From Dermatemys mawii (lineage: Eukaryota; Chordata; Testudines; Dermatemydidae), in NCBI GenBank assembly GCA_007922305.1, contig ML677334.1, positions 20,537,626 to 20,601,625 of the forward strand: a stretch of DNA of 64,000 nt. Direction: 5' to 3'. Every line of letters starts with the position of its first letter. The first letter of the stretch is position 1. Position numbers and translations under genes: made by a program. The notes under the pieces were generated by a model. The model was not told where the DNA came from and ran no database searches. It saw only the letters and a list, made by a program, of their open reading frames with translations. Positions 43,582-53,111 of this stretch are shown one piece after another.

Positions 43582-43815
43582 TTGTTTTATCCACTTGTCT
43601 CTAGTTCTTCATATTCAAGAATTAGACCTCACCTTGCTGATTACACAAGATCTCATCCCAAGTTATCTCTGTATGGCAGCCAATGCATTAAAAATTTCTT
43701 GTACAGACAGGTATTCCTGTCTATGCTGTGTGAGAAGGCAGGACTGAAGTATACATTTCCTCAAAAGGTGTTCACAGGACATTCTCTTTCTGCTGGCCTG
43801 GTACACACCCTTTGA
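43582..43815 (+). pseudogene. Possible tyrosine-recombinase C-terminal fossil (DIRS/Ngaro- or Crypton-like)
   Basis: The frame, bounded by stops, reads 'SHPKLSLYG', 'NFLYRQVFLSMLCEKAGLKY' and 'FTGHSLSAGLVHTL'. This resembles the end of tyrosine recombinases: a strand with 'HPLFLxxxG', a helix 'xxLTRxxFxxxLxxxxxxAGL', then 'FTGHSLRAG', where the HxxR motif holds two catalytic residues. Here the His is present (codon 43780-43782) but the expected Arg reads Ser. The first catalytic Arg and the C-terminal Tyr are not seen. Eukaryotic sources would be DIRS/Ngaro retroelements or Cryptons. The match is short and by eye; the frame is opened by TTG, not ATG. Dead in any case. Confidence 0.4.
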
Positions 43816-44022
43816 GATACTAAATTTTTTTTCTGAACTCCTTGGAGTATTTTTAGTTACTGTGACTGTTTTCCCAGCATAGTTTCTCATGCAATTATCT
43901 AGAAAGATGGAATTTGTTTAGCAATCTTTTTAAAAATTCTTCTTGAATTCCCTTATATGTATATGCGTTGGACATTTATTTTTCCAAACTGGCTTCTATA
44001 GCATGAGGAAATAATTAGCTTA
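43816..44022. other. Flank of recombinase-like fossil, no feature
   Basis: AT-rich, no terminal repeats that would bound a mobile element. Confidence 0.3.
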
Positions 44023-44030
44023 TGCATATT

Positions 44031-44282
44031 CAGTGCTGGATTAAATCATTCTGGGGTCTTATGCATGATGAAAACTGGGGACCGCTCTCTTTCACTCAAA
44101 TTTGACCCAACTGCCTCTCCTCTATACCCCTCCCCCCTTGCCGGTCATGAGGGAGGGTAGGCTGGGCCAAATCTGAGTGGTGCTGTGACCCATTGCGACA
44201 GCTTGCAATGCCACTTACTCAAAACCGGTAGTTGGTGGCCCTTTTGAGATGGGAGCCAAGTGGACATTGGCTAATCCAGGTC
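44031..44282. mobile_element. hAT-type MITE with exact 8-bp target duplication
   Basis: 'tgcatatt' occurs at 44023-44030 and 44283-44290. The left end 'cagtgctggattaa' and right end 'ggctaatccaggtc' are inverted at about 10 of 12 positions. The last one or two bases of the right end may be lost or shared with the duplication. 252 bp, moderately GC-rich, no coding frame. Only one copy is in the window. Confidence 0.75.
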
Positions 44283-44290
44283 TGCATATT

Positions 44291-44717
44291 CTCTCAGTGC
44301 TGACCAGTTGACTGTGGTGTTCATTTCATTGTTCTTATGTTTCTTATTTAGCAATCAATTTTTTCTTCTTTTCAATTGCACTCAGAGATGATGGCATGGA
44401 TATATTAGGAGAGAACATAGTTATAAAGAGTAAAAGTTTCAAAACATTTAAGTCTCATTCATCTTCATTATGATTTTGGCTCATAAAATCCCCTAGGCTT
44501 TTTTGAAAATGTTATCTTTTAATAACTGAGTTCTCTGTTAATATGTTCAGTTTAACTTGGACATAGCTACTGAGTCATTTGGCACTTTTAAAAACTTTAC
44601 CCGAAGACTCTATTTTTCATGTACTATAGTTTCATTAAGTGGCCCAGTTGTGGATCTCATGTGATATCTGTCCAAGATTTTTAAGAAAGATACATATATG
44701 CCATTTATGCCTTTGGA
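44291..44717. other. Stretch without recognisable feature
   Basis: AT-rich, no gene or repeat family recognised. Confidence 0.3.
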
Positions 44718-44962
44718 ATTCTCCCCCTAGGATCCTAATGTTGGGCTTCTCAAGCCATCTCTAGGCACTCACGTAGTCTGCAGAAATGTCGAGCACCCGT
44801 TGAGCTGCTGAGTGCTCATCACTTTTGAAAATCAGAGATTTAGGAATCTAAATCTAGGAGTTATGGGTGCTCCTAAGTTCCTAGGTTGGAATTTCCAAAG
44901 ACTAAAGATGTTGGGTGTAGGTTTTGGGCACCTAACTCTCTTAAGTGCCTTTGAAAATCTTG
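44718..44962. repeat. Ancient palindromic element ('cctaag/gattttcaaa' type)
   Basis: 'cctaggatcctaatgttggg', 'acttttgaaaatcagaga', 'gggtgctcctaagttcctag' and 'taagtgcctttgaaaatctt'. The recurring words 'cctaag', 'ttttgaaaatc' and 'gggtgc' appear in both orientations. Confidence 0.5.
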
Positions 44963-45228
44963 AATGTCAACAGGTTTAACTGAATTAGGAAAAAATGATT
45001 CTTCCTTCTACTTCTGCAGGCACATCAATTAGACTGATCAAGCACCACTGGTCCAGCTATTTTAGAAAATGAAGATAGTATTCACCCAAATTAGGAATTA
45101 TGAATTAACCAAATGCCCTACTTGGGGATTTGCAGGATTGAGTGAGATGTGGAAACTTCGCTATATGACAGCTGCTCTGATGCCATCACCCTTGGTCACT
45201 CTGGCTGGCACAACAGTCCTTAGTAGAC

Positions 45229-45230
<2 letters not shown>

Positions 45231-45277
<47 letters not shown>

Positions 45278-45287
45278 NNNNNNNNNN

Positions 45288-45334
<47 letters not shown>
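45231..45334 (+). repeat. TG dinucleotide microsatellite with assembly gap
   Basis: Uninterrupted TG repeat broken by ten N (45278-45287). The Cys/Val open frame over it is an artefact. The true repeat length is unknown because the N run is probably a placeholder. Confidence 0.95.
45278..45287. other. Assembly gap (10 N)
   Basis: Ten undetermined bases inside the TG repeat. Confidence 0.99.
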
Positions 45335-45337
<3 letters not shown>

Positions 45338-45634
45338 TAGTGCACAATCAACCCCTGTAACTACCTGTTTATGCCATCAGATGTGGCTGGCTTGATAGTG
45401 TCCAATTTTACAACATTCAAACTCTTGGTACCTGGGGAGACCTAAACTCAGAGGAATGGGCTCACAATGATTGTGATGATTATTTCTGGGAAGTGCTGTA
45501 AGGTGGACAACATGCAGCTGGCACAGTTAAGATTTTAAGAAACAAATAATCTGTTTTTATATAGACATCCTTAACAACAAAGAATGAGGGAAGAAAAAGG
45601 TTTTGTACCATCAGTGAATTCTTTTCTGGATAAA
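45335..45634. other. Stretch without recognisable feature
   Basis: Short non-coding spacer, nothing recognised. Confidence 0.3.
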
Positions 45635-45697
45635 GGGCCAGATCCTCAGCTGGTATAAATCAATTTGTATAAATTTACACCAGCTGGAGAATTGGCC
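45635..45697. repeat. Short ancient hairpin element, well preserved
   Basis: 'gggccagatcctcagctggt' and 'ataaat' on the left mirror 'atttacaccagctggagaat' and 'tggcc' on the right. The clearest example of the recurring palindromic family in the window. Confidence 0.65.
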
Positions 45698-46064
45698 TAA
45701 GAATGCTTTTCAGAGTTTCCCAGCATATGGCTATTTTTATTTTTGTTCCCCAAAGAGACACATGAGGAGAAGAAAATAGGACAGTTTACGGAAAAGAGAA
45801 GGGAAAAAAGGACCTTACATAAAAAGTACACCTATTCTTAATTTTTAAATCACTCTTTCTAAATGGGCCTGGTGCAACTTGCTTAGAAGTCTTCAGTATA
45901 TGAATTTGGTCTCTGGCTTCTTTGCGTTTCCAGACACCCGAATACACAATGAGCACTCTCTCAAAGATACAGATTTGAATGGATATTCTTACTCTTTATT
46001 TATGTTCCAATATTCATTTATTCATGAGTCTCTATGTATTTATGTTTGAATGCTATGTTCTGTT
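45698..46064. other. Stretch without recognisable feature
   Basis: Purine-rich in part; no gene or family recognised. Confidence 0.3.
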
Positions 46065-46212
46065 AGGTTCCAATTCAGGAAAACACTTAGCATGGGTTTT
46101 AGCCTGTTCCTATTCAAGATCATACTTAAACATATGCTTAACTTTAAAGTCAGTGGGATTTAGGCACGTGCTTAAATTCTGTGCTGAATAAGGATGATTT
46201 CCTGAGTCAGGA
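46065..46212. repeat. Ancient palindromic element ('cttaagca' type)
   Basis: 'ggttccaattcaggaaaaca', 'cttaaacatatgcttaactt', 'taaagtcagtgggatttagg' and 'cacgtgcttaaattctgtgc' with end 'cctgagtcaggac'. Halves mirror each other around the 'gtcagtggga' centre. Confidence 0.55.
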
Positions 46213-46339
46213 CTTCGAAAGAAACGGGATAAGTATATGTATCCCCTTGTAGGGTTTTGTCAAGACAAGAAAAATAGAGGAACAGGAAAATGTGTTAAAT
46301 TCACAGGTTAAAATTTATCTCCATCTGTGACCCTAAGAG

Positions 46340-47560
46340 CATCCCAGTGTTGGAGGATAAGGGGTTCACTTGTGTCAGGTAGTGAGTTTCAGCTGGCCTG
46401 ACCAGTTCATTGTACCCCAATTCACTTATGTCATAATCTCTATCTAATATGTGTCAAGTAAGGTATCACTGGAAAATCAATAGCACACTGATCATTAATA
46501 TTCTTGCATGGTATATGTATGGGAAAAGCCCAAAGGACAGTACAAATGTGGGACTAAAATATGTTTGAACCAGACAAATCTGGGGAGTGGGTAAACAGGT
46601 TTTTTCCAGACGAAAGAAAGGTCAGTGCTTCCATCCAGGTGCAATCATTGACAACTGGCAATGACAGTCAAGTGGCCATTCATTGGCATATCAGAGACTG
46701 CAGGGACAGATCAATTTGCATTATACCAGCAGGGAAGAAACCAGCAGGGAACCTTCTCCATCAGACTCCATGGCACCTTTCCTCACAGCAGAAGCTGTGA
46801 ACACACTTCAAAAAGATACACTTCAAAAGTTCACTGGATAATAGGAGAGAGGGGCAAAGAACCTGAGTTATCTTTCACCTAAGGCAAACGATCTGAGCAC
46901 TTTGGACTTTGTGGGAGATCCTGACGGAGGTAGGGGTCAGCTCTCTTGCTGGAATGAGGTGCGGTAAGAATCTTACCTAGAACCAAGATTGTGGTGTTTT
47001 TAAGTCTTAGTCACTAGGAAGCATTTTTCATCTTTATTTTTGTAACAATTTCTGACTTTATCCTTTATATCTCATCTCACTTAAAATCTTTCCCTTTCTG
47101 CTTAAATAAACTTGTTTTACTTTTATTCTAATTCAACTCCACACTGTGTTTGAATTGAACTGATTATTAACTCCAGTTCAAGCATCAAGCTGCTGTGCTT
47201 TTTGTCTCTTTAAAGGAGCAATGGACCTTATTACTCCTCTAAATGTTACAGGAGAGGGCTGGACGCTCCAGTCAGGATAGTTTTGGGGAGAATTAGGACT
47301 GGAGGTGTGTGAAGTCACTTGCCTCATAACCAAGGCTGGTGGAGACCCAAATGCGTCTGTGGTAGAACAAGCAGGTTGCTGCAGTCAGTGACTGAACCAG
47401 GGCTGCTCAACACACAGACACTCAGCGCATGCTTGTATTCTGGCTGCTAGCATCCATAAAGGGAGCTATAGCAGCAGAGAATTTGAATGCACTCAGGGTT
47501 ACCGGACAATTGATGACACAACCTCTCACTGCTCTGGGTTGAACCCCAAATCATGACAAC
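46340..47560 (+). repeat. LTR-retroelement-like block (turtle repeat)
   Basis: A 1.2-kb tract with 'gtaaggtatcactggaaaat' and 'gcatggtatatgtatgggaa' near the left, and a polyadenylation signal in 'cttaaataaacttgtttt' at about 47100-47117 followed by a T/C-rich, then GC-richer segment (tttttgtctctttaaaggag). This order resembles U3-R-U5 of an LTR. No gag/pol frame, primer site or TG...CA termini could be fixed; the open frames of 70-79 codons have no domain. Family name unknown; assigned from remembered turtle repeats. Confidence 0.4.
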
Positions 47561-48587
47561 ATCTTAGTTTGCTGAGATCTGATGGCAGCAGTCTCACAAT
47601 TTTCTCTCAGATCTGCTGACTGGCTATACCAAAGTTCCTCTTGCATGCTGTTGTGCAAACACACAGTCAGCCAAGCGTTGTTTTTTTCTAATGGAAGCCT
47701 TCCTGCTTACACCCTGCCCAGCATGTGTAATAATTCCTCAGAAAAAGTGTAGGATGCTGTGGTGCAACTCTCCTCTCTCAACAAATAGAGCCCTCTGTTT
47801 TTTAATAATATATGTGTTCACTTCTATGACAATTCCACTTCACTGACAAAGGGCTCTTTAGACCCTCCCCTCCCAATTGTGGTCATCCGTATGTCAGACT
47901 TATGTGATAGCATATTGTGCCATATTTTTGTAGCTCATAATAATGTGTGGAGTCACCCACAGTTGTGACCTAGCATGATAGCATCATCCCCATTCAGAGG
48001 CAAATAAAGATGGGATTTTAATCTTAACTGGGAGTTCCTTGTGCTGCTACTGTTGGTAAATAGTGTACAATACAAAGTATGTAGATGGTCCATATAAACC
48101 AGTGACAGACTGTGAAGTACTCCTCACATAGAAACTGATTTCTCTAAAACAAGAGGGTCATGCCACTCATGGTTTGTGTAGTCCTGTGGGACCAGATGCA
48201 TGTCTAATTATGTGCAGAGCCAGCCACTCACTAACTAATACTGGCTGTGATTCTTTTGCCTGGTCAGGTATTGTAGACATGAATTCCAGAGTAATGTTTC
48301 AGCTCTGGCTCAACTCAAGATTGGCTCTGGATCCAAACTCCCTCAAAACGTAAGGTGGCTTGGATCCAGTGTTTGGTTCTTCCCATTACAGAGGTTGCAA
48401 GTCGCTACCCAGGTTGTATCAGAATGTTACTTCCTCTTCCAAAGTTGGGAGCTGGAGCTGTTTTGGTTCAGGTTCCTCTCCAGCCACAATACAAACCTGG
48501 TCAGATTTGATTATTGCCTGTGATCATTCCATTTCTTATCTATGGTTGGCTGATGGGAGGGAAGAGAGGGGTGTATTTAGAAACCAA
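47561..48587. other. Stretch without recognisable feature
   Basis: No gene or named repeat is seen. Confidence 0.3.
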
Positions 48588-48685
48588 GAGCCTGATTCCC
48601 CTCTTGACGTAGTCTGAGGCAGGAATAATTGCACTGACGTCAGTGGAGTTATGCTGAAGTGAATTGAATGTGCTGAATCAGGCCC
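48588..48685. repeat. Short ancient palindromic element
   Basis: Ends 'gagcctgattccc' and 'tgaatcaggccc' are inverted. The centre 'ctgacgtcagtggagttatg' holds a local palindrome TGACGTCA, which is also a CRE-like word. Confidence 0.5.
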
Positions 48686-48894
48686 AGGGCATTCAGTCAA
48701 AATTTCAGGCACAACTGAAGCATCTTCTTTGTTTGCTCATAAGCTTGTGTGAACACCCACAATTACACACCCACACACTGTTCTCACCTAGAGCAACCTG
48801 CTTTCTAAAGAGCTAAGGGTTTATTTTTTTTTACTCTTATCTATTTTTCTTGTCGCCACCCAACAGTACACTCTGTCACTAAAGATCATTTAGG

Positions 48895-48990
48895 TTCACG
48901 GGACAAGTTTGCCTCTGGTGTAAACTCCACCGACTTTAATGAAGTTACATTAGGGAAGGTCTTGGCACAACGAGAATTACAGCCTTCAGG
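48895..48990. repeat. Short ancient palindromic element
   Basis: 'ttgcctctggtgtaaactcc', 'accgactttaatgaagttac', 'gaattacagcc' fit the family in diverged form. Confidence 0.35.
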
Positions 48991-49297
48991 TACATGGATA
49001 GTCTAATGATAATCTTTCCATGTATAACATTTGCACAATGCTTTCTTGGAATCACTTAATTAACCTGTTATACTTCAAGCATTCAAACCAATGACCTAAT
49101 GCTCCTCTTAATTAACCATATTAACTGTTAATCTGAGAAACCTCATCAATGAACCTCTAATCTGACTATGTATGGAGGGTTTTGTCACAAAGCACTTTGT
49201 GGTTTTTGAAGGAGGAAAGCTATTGGATAGAAGATTTTGATGTAGCTGCTACCAATCACAGAAAAGGAGTGCGGTTTCCTAGTTTTGAGAAGTCTAA

Positions 49298-49490
49298 GGT
49301 CTGGTCTACACTACAGACCTATATTGATATAACTGCATTGCTCAGAGGTATGAAAAATCCACACACCTGAGTGACACAATTTTACCGGCCTAATCCTCAC
49401 ACCATGTACCCAGCGCTATATCTATCACCTCTGGGGAGATGGATTAACTACGCTGATGGGAGCGCTCTCTCCCATTGGCTTAGCCAGACA
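49298..49490 (+). mobile_element. PIF/Harbinger-like MITE, 3'-truncated
   Basis: Begins right after TAA (49295-49297) with 'ggtctggtctacactacaga', then 'ttgatataactgcattgctc', 'agaggtatgaaaaatccaca', 'ggatta'/'actacgctgatgggagcg' and 'ctctctcccattggcttag'. It contains the paired words 'gagcgctctctcccattgg' typical of the family. The expected right terminus is absent; it breaks off near 49490. Confidence 0.7.
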
Positions 49491-50720
49491 CTCTTGACAA
49501 GGGAAATTTTCCTTCCATTCTGTTCTTTTCCTAAATGTATTAAACTAGTTTCTTAATTTATAGTATTCTCACAAGGGGGATTTCAGTCTCCCTGATTCCC
49601 TCTCAGGTCAAGCCCAGCAGGGTAAAGTCTGGATTGTGATATGCTCCATGGGCCTTTGTGTCCAGCAAATGATGAATGAATCCTTCTGATGTAGTGTTTC
49701 ATCTGTAACAGAGGTAATATTGATAATATTCTTCAGCTTACTGGTTATATTTAAGAACACAATGTGCAAGAGAAACACAATGGAAAGAAATGACACGGAG
49801 GGTGGTGGTGGTGGTGGTATTTATTTATCTAAGACCTGATTTATTTATTTACTCATTCAAGGTCTGTGAGGGATGTTCTGATGAGAGAAGACAACCAAAA
49901 CTTTCCATCTAGTTTCCAATGGGCGGTTACCAATGGAGCTCAATCATAACTTAATTCTCCATCTTCCATAGAGTGCAAAAACCCAGTGAAGCACCCTGCC
50001 TTCCCTCAGTGTGAATCTGCTCTAGGCTATAGATACTGAGGCTGTTGCAGATAGGTACACTGTAGACCTCACTACACCAGCTTTAGTTAAACAGGTCCAT
50101 TGATTCTATGGTCCAGCATCATCTGTTTGCAGATCGCTGTATCTAGTAGGATTTGAAAGATCAACATTGTTTTTATTGCATGGATGAACCAACCAACCCT
50201 GCTATAAGCTATACCCGCTCTACAGTAAAATATAATTATCGTTTATATACCTCATACAGTAGGATAGTTTATACTGAGTATTTAATGTTGTTACAGTGCT
50301 TTATTTTTTGCCGTTCCCACCTATTTTCTTCCTTTTGAAATTAGGAGTTTGCTTCCTCTTTGTCTCCTTAGGTTTTAGAACAATAAAGCTCACGGGTTCT
50401 CTGTTTATACAGTCCTATATTTTTCTTTGCTCTGGATTTCAGAAAAACATACAGCTGTTGATATCCACCTCTAAATTTAAAAAGCACAGGAATACCCCTG
50501 CGGTCCCCAGATAAGCACACACTTTTGTTCATCCTTCTGTTTCTTTGAAGTGTTTGTAGGTCTCCTGTTGAGCAGTTAAATATATCATGTGATTTAATCT
50601 GATTCACCTACTGTGATGTGCTGCCAATCTTTTAACAAAGGGGAATCCCATACAACCATGTATGGTTGTAGCATGTAGCAGGGTTGCATGATTCATACTT
50701 GTCAGGAGTTCTGAGAGACA
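49491..50720. other. Stretch without recognised gene
   Basis: A (GGT)n run lies at 49799-49819. The remaining bases show no repeat family. The open frames at 50296-50607 lie on both strands of the same bases and are chance. Confidence 0.35.
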
Positions 50721-51077
50721 GGGCGAATCTATCATTTATTCCCCATTAAAACAAAAAGGGTTTACTCATAATCATAACCAGTGATGTCCTCCCCTCACCA
50801 GCTGCTCCCACTCCCCACTCCATTTCTGTCCTTGGTTCCCAGTCCCAGTCTTGACTCGGGCTCAGTCAGTCCCTGCCTCTCCATTATGCCCAGCTCTCCA
50901 TCTCCTTGCCCAGCAAGTCCCAGCCTATTTACTCTTCTCCGGCTCACAGTCCCACTCTTTGGCCAACCAGTTCCAGCCTCCCATCCCTCCTGGTTTCCAG
51001 TCCAAGCCTTTCCTCCCACCAGCTTCTAGACACAGTCCCCCTACAGTCCCAGTCTCGCCAGACTTTTTCTCCCAAGG
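50720..51077 (+). repeat. Turtle interspersed repeat, C-rich block (left part)
   Basis: A run of degenerate C/T-rich short repeats built on 'cccagtcccag' and 'tcccactc', for example 'ggttcccagtcccagtcttg' and 'cagtccccctacagtcccag'. I recognise the style from turtle genomes but cannot name the element. The strand bias explains overlapping open frames of 74-147 codons on both strands. Confidence 0.4.
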
Positions 51078-51347
51078 CAGGGCCGGCTCCAGGCACCAGC
51101 GTAGCAAGCTGGTACATGGGGCGGCAAGCGGTGGAGGGCAGCATTCTGGGCACTGTCAGGGCGGCGCTCAGGCGGCTGTTGGCAGCACTTCTGCGGCAGT
51201 GCCGCCGAAGAGGGAAAAGCGGCTTGTGACTTTACCCCTGCAGCAGCTCAACAGACTTCTGTCTTCGGAGTCCCTGCCACAGGCGTTCTACTGAAACGGG
51301 CTCTTCCCTTTCTGCTTGGGGCAGCACATAAGGTAGAGCCGGCTGTG
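51078..51347. mobile_element. Non-autonomous hAT MITE nested in a turtle repeat
   Basis: Left end 'cagggccggctccaggcacc' and right end 'aggtagagccggctgtg' are inverted repeats of the CAGGGCCGGCTC type. Flanks 'tcccaagg' (51070-51077) and 'ttccaaag' (51348-51355) match at 6 of 8. 270 bp, GC-rich, with 'gcggc'-type internal palindromes. No transposase. Confidence 0.75.
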
Positions 51348-52110
51348 TTCCAAAGTACTGCTTCCCATCCCTCCTGACTCCTACCCTACTGCATTCAAAC
51401 CAGTCAGCTTCCTACTGCATGATGCTTGAGCACCAGCAGGGCAGTCAGTGACAGTTCAGGAGTGACATGCTCCCTGGTGTCAATTCTGGGGTTCAGCCCC
51501 ATCCTTGCCTGGAGCAGCTGGGCACAGCAATTACAGGGAAAGTCTGGCTTTGCTCCTCTAGCCCTGGGCTGGAACGTGCTCAGTTGCTCTGTGTAGATGA
51601 GGCACTGCAGGCCAGTCAGCACTGGGAGGTGTAAGGGGATGGAGTATGCTCAGAGAGGACCAAATCTTCAGTGATTTTTAGCTGCTAAACTATAAAGTCT
51701 ACTCAGTATGTGAAGATGCTGATTTTTTTCATAGGCATATCAAATTTGGGTGGATTTTCATGGGACAGCAAAAGGCACATCCTTGACACAAAGATCACCT
51801 CTTCCTCCTTTCCCCACTGAATTGCAAGTCCCTGCTCCAAAGCAAGGGAGAGCTAGAGCTTTTAAATTGAAAACAGTGCCAGCATTTTTTGAAATGAGTA
51901 GAACAAATTATTCCCCCCTAGACTGGTTCTTGGAAATAACTGAATTATTTTGGCTGAAATTTCCCCCAAAAAATTCAGCCTGACCCAGATACCCACCATG
52001 GAAAACTTCAAGCCCAAGTGGATCAAGTTGGCAAAGTTATAAGCATCTGAAAACAGGGTCTTATAATGGGAAATGTCAGGCAACGTTAACAGGCAGTGCT
52101 ATCAGCCCCA
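51348..52110. repeat. Turtle interspersed repeat, right part
   Basis: Phrases such as 'attttttgaaatgagtagaa', 'accatggaaaacttcaagcc' and 'gggtcttataatgggaaat' are familiar from turtle repeats flanking similar C-rich blocks. I cannot fix termini or family. Confidence 0.3.
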
Positions 52111-52484
52111 CCTATGAGAGACACCTTTTATGGAGATCAGGGGACACCCAACACATGATTCAATCTAGTGTATTGCAAAGGGAATATACTCTTTCTCACT
52201 GCAGAAGGATTTCTATGAGCTTTGGGGATAAGTCATCCTTATCCAGAGATGATTTATCAGTATCCAGGCCATGGGTGACCTCAAGCTAAAGCTGTGAAAC
52301 CAGGACAGCCCTCCCTTCTTGAACACTGTACTATGTAATTATTTTAAACAAAGACACTGCCCATACTTGGTTTGTGATCCAAAGTGCAAGAGAAGGTGTC
52401 AAAGAGAGCTGATAGTTTAGGTCTCATGTATGCTACTGCTGGAGCCAGGCTGATCAGGCTGATGTTGGGTCAGTTGTTTGCCAG
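52111..52484. other. Stretch without recognisable feature
   Basis: Nothing recognised. Confidence 0.3.
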
Positions 52485-52572
52485 TGTAGCCCAGTGAGCT
52501 AGCTTGCCTTTGTTATATTCACTGCTACTGTAGCCCAGTGGGCTAGCTTGTCTGTTATATTTACTGCTTTGT
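52485..52572 (+). repeat. Tandem direct duplication, 44-bp unit
   Basis: 'tgtagcccagtgagctagct' at 52485 recurs as 'tgtagcccagtgggctagct' at 52529. Both continue through 'tgttatat' and 'actgct', with a 2-bp difference in length. Confidence 0.85.
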
Positions 52573-53110
52573 ATTATATTCAGCATAATGCAAGAAACCT
52601 GTAGGCCCGTATCCTGTAAGACATTAGCTTCAGCAAGTTAGCATAAGGCTTGAGGCCTATGAACTTTGAATAGACAAATAACCCAATGGAAAACCCCAAG
52701 TATTGGGGGAGCATAAAATAGACCACTACATAGGTACTGATTCAACCACAGAAATGTCCTGCCAATGAACTGACATAGATAACAGATACATGAGATACAT
52801 CTAAGGATAGCCTGCTTGTTTGCATATATATCTTTTCTTTTAAGTTTCGTATTTTCTTATGGGTTTAATATTTTTAGGGTGATAGGAAAGTGAATTTTGG
52901 CTCTAACACAAGGGACTTGCAGGCCACATCCTGTATGTTGAGCTAGGGCAAAGTTAGCATACATACCTTTGGGACCGTTCACCTAAATAGCTGGTGATTA
53001 GCTAAATCATAAGGTCCATATATGTCTACCTCCTTAAACACACAGGATGTGTTGAAGTAGGTTGGCATGGGGGGGGGGGTTCCTAAATTCATACCTTATT
53101 AAACTTCACA
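52573..53110. other. Stretch with diverged internal direct repeat
   Basis: 'acctgtaggcccgtatcctg' (near 52598) and 'acttgcaggccacatcctgt' (near 52914) are followed by similar words ('agcaagttagcataaggctt' and 'ggcaaagttagcatacatac'). May be LTR debris. A G10 run is at about 53067-53077. Confidence 0.3.
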
Positions 53111-53111
53111 G

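Noticed and set aside
45069..45335. 88-codon open frame ending in alternating Cys-Val.
   Set aside because: The second half is a translated TG microsatellite with an N gap.
50781..51294. Long overlapping open frames rich in Pro and Ser.
   Set aside because: Strand-biased C/T repeats plus a GC-rich hAT MITE explain them.
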